DNA of 64,000 bases from Rhizobium mongolense subsp. loessense. GTDB taxonomy: Bacteria; Pseudomonadota; Alphaproteobacteria; Rhizobiales; Rhizobiaceae. The stretch spans positions 248,001 through 312,000 of the forward strand of contig NZ_FMTM01000004.1 of assembly GCF_900099775.1 (NCBI RefSeq). The letters run 5' to 3'. The translations under genes were made by a program, and so were the position numbers. Shown piece by piece: positions 19,991 through 25,952 of this stretch. Within the stretch, counting starts at the first letter, position 1. Every line of letters begins with the position of its first letter. A model generated the notes under the pieces. It had not been told where the DNA came from. It did not search any database and was given only the letters and a program-made list of their open reading frames with translations.

Positions 19991-20230
19991 CTGCGCGGTT
20001 TAGGGAGATAGTTCGCGCGATGAGACCCCGCCCAGGATGCCGAAGCTCGAACCGGGACCGGGTTGATTTCCAGTCCTATCCGGGGCTTTCTGCATCGCTC
20101 GACGGCTCGAACAAGTCGTTGACGCGTCTCACGCCGACGGGCGCGATAGCGACGCGCGTCCGGTGGAACTGCGTCATGCCAGCCATTGAGGAGGAGACCG
20201 GCGTCGGCAATGTCGTCGCCTGACCTCCGT

Positions 20231-20254
20231 TCAGGTCTCTGTCAGGTTCTTCAG
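20231..20254 (+). promoter_or_regulatory. Direct TCAGG repeats upstream of eptA
   Basis: TCAGG occurs at 20231 and 20242 (11-base spacing, one helical turn), with a partial TCAG at 20251. Helically phased direct repeats are the usual site for OmpR/PmrA-type response regulators, which control eptA genes in other bacteria. The intergenic stretch 19991-20359 has no other feature that I recognise. Confidence 0.35.
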
Positions 20255-20359
20255 CCACTAGGCGCAACCCACTCTGGAAGCGCGATGCCTGAACTCCTTA
20301 GCACGAAAGTCCAATCTCTTGCATCGCGCCAGGACATTAAGCGCGTTGGATGCACTAGG

Positions 20360-22018
20360 ATGAACAAAGTCTTGCATACCTATCGGCCCACGGTCGGAAG
20401 CGTGACAATTTGCGCGGTCACGACCCTTTATCTGCTTCTTGTCACGAACTCGACATTCTGGACCAAGGCGTTTGGCTATTTGGCAAAGGATCACTTTGCG
20501 TTCATTCTTTTTGCCGTTGGCATCTCGGCGATGAGCATGGCCATCATCACGGCCTTTTCTGCGAAATACGTAACCAGGATATTCTTAATCTTCTTTATCA
20601 TCACCGCGTCTGCGGCGTCCTGGTTCACCGATCAGTTCGGTGTGGTCTTTGATCGCGAGATGATCCGAAACGCCGCCGTCTCAACGGGTGCTGAAGCGGG
20701 GCACCTCTTAACCTTGCGCTTCGCCACACATCTCCTTCTGACCGGAATCCTTCCATCGCTGGTCGTCGTTTGGGTAAGGGTCGCGCATCGCCCATTCTTG
20801 GCGAAACTGGCGCACAACAGCGCAATCATCGTCGGATGCATCGGGATCTGCGCTCTGGCGGCCGCCTGCGACTATCGAACCTTTGCCGGGGTCGGCCGGG
20901 CGCACCGGGACATCCTCGATCCACTCAACCCCTTCTTTCCGATATCGAGCGCCGTTCGGTTCATAATAGACGCGACCCAGAACGGCGAGGTTACCGCGCA
21001 CCCACTGGGAGTGGACGCACATCCCACCGGGTTGGGGCAAAAGCCGCGGGTGACGGTCATCGTCGCAGGAGAAACCGCTCGGGCAGACGATTTTTCGTTA
21101 GGCGGATATGTCCGGGATACGAATCCGGAGCTCCGCGAGCGCGGCGTCGTCTACTTTCCAAACACCACGAGTTGCGGCACGTCCACGGCTGTCTCGATAC
21201 CGTGTATGTTTTCGGTCTATCCGCGCCGCGCCTACACACATCGCAAGGGCCTTGAGACAGAGAACGTACTCGACGTCCTAACGCATGCAAACGTATCAGT
21301 GTCATGGTTTGACAATGATACCGGCAGTTATCACGTTACCGACCGCGTCGCTTACCAATTCCTCCCGAGTTCTGCCGATCCAAGGTTTTGCAAGGACGGC
21401 GAATGCCTGGACGCCATTCTTCTCGATCGCATGGATTCCTGGCTTAGCACCGTCAAGGGCGATAGTCTTTTGGTCCTGCATCAGCTGGGAAGCCACGGCC
21501 CGGCCTATTTCTCGAGATATCCAAACGATTTCAGGCACTTTGTGCCAGATTGCCGGGCAAATGACTTCGGCGCTTGCTCCGCGCAGGAAATCAAGAACGC
21601 CTATGACAATTCGATCCTTTATACCGATCACATCGTGTCGCAGGTCATCGATAAACTGAAGGCGCGCTCCTCCACGATTGCCGGATCGGTCATCTATCTT
21701 TCAGATCACGGCGAGTCGCTTGGCGAGCACGGCCTTTATTTGCACGGCGCGCCATATATGTTCGCGCCGTCGCAGCAAACCCATGTCCCATTCCTTGTCT
21801 GGATTGCGGATGACCTGCAGCGCTCGGGTGGGTTTGACATGGGGTGCCTGGATCGCAGGGCAGCGCTCCCCAACTCTCATGACAATTTGTTTCACAGTGT
21901 TCTCGGTCTCATGGACGTGTCGACGAAGATTTATGATCCCGCACTCGACATCTTCGCGAAATGTCGTCGACCAGGCACCAACCTCGCTGATGTACGGTGG
22001 GTTTCCATGGCCGGGTAA
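20360..22018 (+). CDS. eptA: Phosphoethanolamine transferase (EptA family)
   Basis: A 552-residue inner-membrane enzyme. Five predicted membrane helices occupy the first 170 residues, and a periplasmic sulfatase-like domain follows. Metal and catalytic residues are visible: GETARADDF (Glu near 238), SCGTSTAVSIPC with the Thr nucleophile near 274, and SDHGESLGEHG plus a later HVPFLVW segment. The enzyme transfers phosphoethanolamine from phosphatidylethanolamine to lipid A or a related periplasmic acceptor, lowering affinity for cationic peptides. ATG 20360 begins the membrane domain (MNKVLHTYRP); earlier in-frame codons have no membrane character. It stands alone between the polyol island and a remnant zone. 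Confidence 0.88.
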   Translation: MNKVLHTYRPTVGSVTICAVTTLYLLLVTNSTFWTKAFGYLAKDHFAFILFAVGISAMSMAIITAFSAKYVTRIFLIFFIITASAASWFTDQFGVVFDREMIRNAAVSTGAEAGHLLTLRFATHLLLTGILPSLVVVWVRVAHRPFLAKLAHNSAIIVGCIGICALAAACDYRTFAGVGRAHRDILDPLNPFFPISSAVRFIIDATQNGEVTAHPLGVDAHPTGLGQKPRVTVIVAGETARADDFSLGGYVRDTNPELRERGVVYFPNTTSCGTSTAVSIPCMFSVYPRRAYTHRKGLETENVLDVLTHANVSVSWFDNDTGSYHVTDRVAYQFLPSSADPRFCKDGECLDAILLDRMDSWLSTVKGDSLLVLHQLGSHGPAYFSRYPNDFRHFVPDCRANDFGACSAQEIKNAYDNSILYTDHIVSQVIDKLKARSSTIAGSVIYLSDHGESLGEHGLYLHGAPYMFAPSQQTHVPFLVWIADDLQRSGGFDMGCLDRRAALPNSHDNLFHSVLGLMDVSTKIYDPALDIFAKCRRPGTNLADVRWVSMAG

Positions 22019-22136
22019 GAGGGAGATTTAGATCAAGAGCGTAGCGCAACGGTCGGGGCAGAACCGCAATGCGACAAGGGCTCGCCTTAAGCCGTGGAGG
22101 AAGAGCCCTTCTTGCCTTTTTTTGGCGACGCCGCCA

Positions 22137-22185
22137 CGAATAACTCGATTTCGTCCTGGGTCAGGATAACGGGCATGCTTTCGGA
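22137..22185 (+). repeat. 49-bp direct repeat, copy 1
   Basis: This 49-base block matches 24650-24698 with one mismatch (CCTGGGTCA here, CCTGCGTCA there). On the minus strand it encodes ESMPVILTQDEIELF, so both copies carry the same protein tail. The left copy ends exactly where the VirB10-like remnant begins. Confidence 0.8.
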
Positions 22186-22331
22186 ATTTCCCGGATGTTT
22201 TCGGACGGGTGGCCGAACGCAGTGTAGGCAAGAGCCTCGACGTCCAGCCGACACTTAAAATACGGCCCGGCTACAAGTTCAACGTGCTGGTCGACCAGGA
22301 CATTGTCTTTTCTGGCGTTTACCACGACTGA
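22185..22331 (+). pseudogene. VirB10/TrbI C-terminal remnant
   Basis: A 48-codon fragment ending in TGA at 22329-22331. It translates to a segment with GKSLDVQPTLKIRPGYKFNV and then LVDQDIVF, the hallmark C-terminus of VirB10/TrbI proteins of type IV secretion and conjugation systems. Everything upstream of about 22185 is replaced by the 49-bp repeat, so only the last 10 per cent or so of the gene remains. It shows that conjugative DNA was once present here. It is not expressed as a functional protein. Confidence 0.6.
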
Positions 22332-22507
22332 CTTTCCTGGCGAGCCAATTGCGGGACGCGATGACGATCCCCATCTTCGATGTTCCTGGTCATGTGAACT
22401 CGGGGGCGTCACGGACGTCGGCCTAATTGATGTGGCAGATCTACTGGTGTCGATAGACGGACGTCCAGGAGACGACGAAACATTCATATCTTGCCATAAA
22501 GGATGCT

Positions 22508-23308
22508 TTGTATGATCGCGAGGCGCAGCTTCTCGCCGCTCGATTGGACGCTCGCCTTGGACAAAAGCGGCAATTGTCGGAACGCATCCTGCAGATGATG
22601 AACCAGGTTTCAGGTCTTAGCATTCAAGCGGAGGCCAAGGGTCGCGAAAGGGACTGGTGTCGGCAGAACTCGACAACCTCCGCTCGCTGCTCCGTCGCGG
22701 AGGTGCGGGGCCGAATTGCAGAGACAGAGTTGCAGCTTTTGAACATCGATCAAATGGCCGTGGCCGAGGCCAGCAAGGAACTGGCCGAGATACTCGGCAA
22801 GATCAATCAACTGCGAGAAAAGCGTATCGAAGCCGACGACATATTGGCTCCTGTGAGGATCAAGGCCCCGCTATCCGGCTTCTTGCATGAGCTTGCTGTC
22901 CACACCAACGGTGGGGTTGTGGCTGCAGGCGAGGTGCTGATGATGCTCGTTCCGGAATTCGCTCAGTTGAATGTTGAACTTCGCGTCGGTCCGCAGGAGG
23001 TCGACTCGCTTCATGTGGGCGATAGAGCGCTTGTCAGGATTGTCGGGCTTAACTATGTCACGACGCCTGACCTTGAGGCAACGGTCGAGATGATCGGTGC
23101 CGATCTTGTGCAGGACAAGACAAATCATGCCACCTATTATCCCGTTCGGGTTCGTTTCGTTGCGGGTGAATTGCAACGTTTGAGCGACATACGGCTCGTG
23201 CCCGGCATGCCTGTCGACGCCTTCGTGACAACTTCTACGCGGACGTTCCTGACCGATCTCTGGGAGCCTATCCGAGATCGAATGGCTCGTGCCGTCCGCG
23301 AGAAGTAG
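22508..23308 (+). pseudogene. Truncated HlyD-type secretion adaptor
   Basis: The frame encodes the C-terminal two thirds of a type I secretion membrane-fusion protein: a coiled-coil part (RGRIAETELQLLNIDQ), then the lipoyl/barrel domain with IKAPLSGFLHELAVHTNGGVV and the LRVGPQEVDSLHVGD and LVPGMPVDAFV segments. The N-terminal membrane helix is missing. Around 22640-22690 the reading is out of register: the conserved coiled-coil segment SAELDNLRSLLRRG appears in the neighbouring frame. The gene therefore has at least one frameshift pair and no membrane anchor. No ABC exporter or outer-membrane partner is nearby. Confidence 0.65.
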
Positions 23309-23554
23309 GCTGGCATGTTGGCACTCGGCAAAGCGGCGTTTGACAACCTTTGGAAGGGCGGAGCTTCGGATTGGCAAAATTTCTGTCATGTCGACCGGGG
23401 TAGTGCCTCTATCGCCTATCTGGAGTTGGCTATCGTAGTACGGTTCGGCGAGCGGATTTCAATTGCCCCCGGTCTGCCCCAGAGGTGGAAATATTTATTC
23501 AAATATTTTTGAAAGAATCTTTCTTGGGTATCATATTGAGTTCATTGCGAAAAA

Positions 23555-23628
23555 TGGCTCTCTCTACGAGAGTCGAACTCGTCTTTTCAGAATGAGAATC
23601 TGTCATCCTGACCGATAGACGAAGGCGC
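23555..23628 (-). pseudogene. tRNA-Glu(CTC)-like sequence with a broken acceptor stem
   Basis: On the minus strand, 74 bases from 23628 to 23555 fold like tRNA-Glu. The D arm CGTCTATCGGTCAGGA resembles the Glu consensus. The anticodon loop TTCTCAT has U33 and anticodon CTC. The T arm is a perfect ACGAG-TTCGACT-CTCGT, and the 3' end is GCCA. The acceptor stem, GCGCCTT against AGAGAGA, forms only four of seven pairs, and position 27-43 of the anticodon stem is mismatched. I infer a decayed or chimeric tRNA, perhaps an old integration site. Confidence 0.55.
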
Positions 23629-23654
23629 GTGCCGCGAGGCGGCAACGAGCCTCC

Positions 23655-23709
23655 TTGAAAAAAAACTTATGAATGCTATGTTGGACGGAATCTAATTTTG
23701 TCGGACATA
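23655..23709 (+). promoter_or_regulatory. Promoter with overlapping inverted repeat upstream of the PIN toxin pair
   Basis: TTGAAA (23655) and TATGTT (23677) with a 16-base spacer form a good promoter. An imperfect inverted repeat, TATGTTGGAC (23677-23686) and GTCGGACATA (23700-23709), covers the -10 element. This is the layout expected for autoregulation by the antitoxin. Confidence 0.5.
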
Positions 23710-23725
23710 AAGCGAGTCCCACGTC

Positions 23726-24073
23726 ATGAGAAAGCACAGCAGCTCCAAAAAGCCGGCGTCAGGGGACAACGGTCTTCTGACAAAGGTGGGGCGCCACGTG
23801 AAGACTGCAAAGTTCGTTGCCGTTAGCAAAGCACGCTTTGATGCCGTGATGAAAGCCGCCGAACATTCCGGCTTGCTCGGGGAAAAAAGCAAGCGAATCG
23901 GTGGCCGCATCAGTCCCGCGCTCATCGAGCAGGCGAAGAAGCACACAGGCATTGAAACCGATACCGACCTCATCGAATTCGCCCTGGCGAACGTAGCTCT
24001 CGATGACAATTTTGGATCGACTTTCCGGAAGACGCAGGGGACCGTCGATCCTGATTTGAAGCTCGGGTTCTGA
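23726..24073 (+). CDS. Putative antitoxin of a PIN-domain toxin pair
   Basis: A 115-residue basic protein with no signal peptide. The N-terminal part is Lys/Ser-rich. The C-terminal part (ALIEQAKKHTGIETDTDLIEFALANVAL, about residues 71-98) looks like a ribbon-helix-helix type DNA-binding segment of the CopG/VapB kind. It ends two bases before the PIN toxin begins, the standard antitoxin-first order. The upstream inverted repeat over its promoter supports autoregulation. The exact antitoxin family is not identified. Confidence 0.65.
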   Translation: MRKHSSSKKPASGDNGLLTKVGRHVKTAKFVAVSKARFDAVMKAAEHSGLLGEKSKRIGGRISPALIEQAKKHTGIETDTDLIEFALANVALDDNFGSTFRKTQGTVDPDLKLGF

Positions 24074-24074
24074 C

Positions 24075-24644
24075 GTGTCCGATTTCGACTTCGACGCGGC
24101 CCTCCGCTGGGCACGGTTCGATCCGCGAAAAACCTTGGCGCGGCGCGATGATGACAAGCTGCCGTTTCTAAGCGATATGGCAGAGGCCGGGCAAGAGCTC
24201 CTTCTCGACACGTGCGTCTACATAGATGGTTTGCAAGGACGTGCCCCTGACATCGTTGCGAACCTGCTCGACATCCGCCATAGCAATCATTCGACGATCG
24301 CTGTCCAGGAGCTGATGCACACGGTTGGCGTGCTTGATCCCGAGCATCCCGGCACGAAGGCGGCGGTTCGGCAGATCAGGACGATGATTCGTGAAATGCC
24401 GGCGCACCGCATCTTCGTGCCGGATGCTGACACACTGGGACGCGCAGCTCTCCTGTCTGGGATTCTATGTCGATTGCAGGGTTACCAGCGAGATGCCCGC
24501 CTACGTGCCCTTCACGACTGCGTCCTCTTCTTGCAGGCGCAAAAGCTCGGCCTCACCGTTCTCACGGCCAATGTGAGTGACTTTGACTATCTGCTTCAGT
24601 TGATGCCGACAGGTCGGAGCCTGTTCTATCGCTCAAGCGATTAG
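24075..24644 (+). CDS. PIN-domain (VapC-like) toxin
   Basis: A 189-residue protein with a PIN ribonuclease fold. Acidic active-site residues are visible in LLLDTCVYIDGL (about residues 42-53), VQELMH near 77, ALHDCVLFLQAQKLG near 150 and VLTANVSDFDYL near 167. VapC-type toxins cut RNA, often initiator tRNA or rRNA. The start is a GTG at 24075, immediately after the antitoxin stop. The 40-residue N-terminal extension before the PIN core is longer than in a minimal VapC. It appears intact among decayed genes, as expected for a stabilising module. Confidence 0.7.
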   Translation: MSDFDFDAALRWARFDPRKTLARRDDDKLPFLSDMAEAGQELLLDTCVYIDGLQGRAPDIVANLLDIRHSNHSTIAVQELMHTVGVLDPEHPGTKAAVRQIRTMIREMPAHRIFVPDADTLGRAALLSGILCRLQGYQRDARLRALHDCVLFLQAQKLGLTVLTANVSDFDYLLQLMPTGRSLFYRSSD

Positions 24645-25030
24645 CCTGGCGAATAACTCGATTTCGTCCTGCGTCAGGATAACGGGCATGCTTTCGGATG
24701 CAACAGCGACGACATCGTCTGGCTCGGTCCAGAAGCCATTGGATCTGTCCGCGAGCCAGCCGAGGTCGCGCCGGCAGTCGTCAGCAAGTGCTAATGGGCT
24801 TTGGTAGATGTCATGGAGCGCTCCATGGATGTCGGTCCATCGTAAAGAGCGATCAAGTGGGCTGTCAGATCTTCGACGGAACCATGACCCTGGTTGAAGA
24901 GGTCGATCACCGAACTACACAGCAAGGCCGAGCATCGCGGTTCGGGTGCCAAGCCAAAGTGTCCGTACCATGCCTGGACCGCGCCGGACATCAAGCGCAG
25001 GTCACTTTCCTTGAATGAAACCCCCAGCAC
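24633..25030 (-). pseudogene. Frameshifted hypothetical gene
   Basis: Two overlapping minus-strand frames seem to be one broken gene. From ATG 25030 (MLGVSFKESD) the first frame reads through DLFNQGHGSVEDLTAHLIALYDGPTS. Around 24830-24840 the coherent reading moves to another frame, IHGALHDIYQSPLALADDCRRD, then SESMPVILTQDEIELF, and stops at 24633. A one-base shift would restore a protein of about 132 residues. Its last part is the 49-bp repeat also found at 22137. I do not recognise the family. The end overlaps the toxin gene's end on the opposite strand. Confidence 0.5.
24650..24698 (-). repeat. 49-bp direct repeat, copy 2
   Basis: This copy lies inside the frameshifted minus-strand gene and encodes its C-terminal ESMPVILTQDEIELF. 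It is probably the original context; the copy at 22137 would be the displaced duplicate. Confidence 0.8.
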
Positions 25031-25239
25031 TTAACCGCCCCCGGTCATTTCCGCCCAGGCAATTTAGCCGCGATTGAAATGCCGTCAACTTGGACTAAGG
25101 TCCGAACTCCTTTGTCGAGCGGCAGGCTCAAGAGGGCCTGACGCGTGGCCTCCGGCATGTTCATCTGACAACGAACCTCGCCGCATGCAAGAGGAGCCAG
25201 ATCTCAGCTCCCGACCCAAGTGCATTCATACGCAAGCGT

Positions 25240-25323
25240 TGTGGCGGAGGAGGAAGCGGAGGATCATCCAGCGGGGACGGTGACTGCGGATGTGATGGAG
25301 GCGGATGTGGCGGGGGTGACTGA
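25240..25323 (+). pseudogene. Gly/Cys-rich C-terminal fragment
   Basis: A plus-strand frame ending in TGA at 25321-25323 reads as a C-terminal tail of glycines with regularly placed Cys, Ser and Asp (CGGGGSGGSSSGDGDCGCDGG, then GCGGGD). Such tails end TIGR04222-type and related secreted or membrane proteins. No start or globular part is visible upstream, so it is probably a remnant. The rest of 25031-25418 shows nothing I can assign. Confidence 0.35.
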
Positions 25324-25418
25324 CTGGACGATGATTGCCCGCCGCCATGGCGAAGCCTCAAGCGGAGTCTGCACGGAGCTGGTACGCCATCCTCCCCTTG
25401 GTATTCCTGGACCTGCGC

Positions 25419-25952
25419 TCAGCCAAATTCTGCGCTCATGCGGGCAAGGTCGTCCCACAGGCTTTCGGCAAATCCTCTCAGGACGATAATCTCGAATGTG
25501 TCGGCATCGACACAGGTGATATGGGCCGCGATATGTCCGATCAAGGTCGTTGCGGATTGTCCGAGGGGGAATGAGCCGGGCGCAAGATCGACCGCCGTGC
25601 CTTTCGAAAGCACGCGCCTGGCCAGCTTGCCGCTGATCCGGATACGCACGCGTCCATGGCTCTGGTCGACGCCGGTTGCGAGCGGTTCGAGCCCGTCGAA
25701 CAGATCCTTCATGTCCTGATGTGCCATCGGTTCTTCGCCAACAATGAACCACTGTCCGGGCGAAACAGAACGGACGGCGAGGGCGGCCCCTTTGGCAAGG
25801 CCGTCGAGGAAGGACGCTACATCGCGTTCGCCGGGCCGGGCGAGCACATGAATGATGACGCCTTCGGGAAGCGGAGAGAGGCTGACGGCAGTAGAAGAGA
25901 TCACCGGTTTGGCGCCGAGCGCCGGGCGAAGGGTCGGGCGGAAATCAGACAT
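25419..25952 (-). CDS. mgdD: N-methylglutamate dehydrogenase subunit D (SoxG-like)
   Basis: A 177-residue homologue of sarcosine oxidase gamma subunit (SoxG). It carries the short GcvT-like fold with SPGQWFIVGE near residue 84, DQSHGRVRIRISG near 115 and SFPLGQSATTLIGHIAAHI near 145. In the heterotetramer it is the small subunit packed against the alpha subunit's tetrahydrofolate-binding half. It overlaps the alpha-subunit gene by eight bases and is last in the mgdABCD operon. Linkage to mgsABC and gmaS favours the N-methylglutamate dehydrogenase role over true sarcosine oxidase. Confidence 0.82.
   Translation of the reverse strand: MSDFRPTLRPALGAKPVISSTAVSLSPLPEGVIIHVLARPGERDVASFLDGLAKGAALAVRSVSPGQWFIVGEEPMAHQDMKDLFDGLEPLATGVDQSHGRVRIRISGKLARRVLSKGTAVDLAPGSFPLGQSATTLIGHIAAHITCVDADTFEIIVLRGFAESLWDDLARMSAEFG

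Noticed and set aside
23315..23512. 65-codon frame after the HlyD remnant
   Set aside because: No ribosome site or motif, and it lies in decayed DNA.
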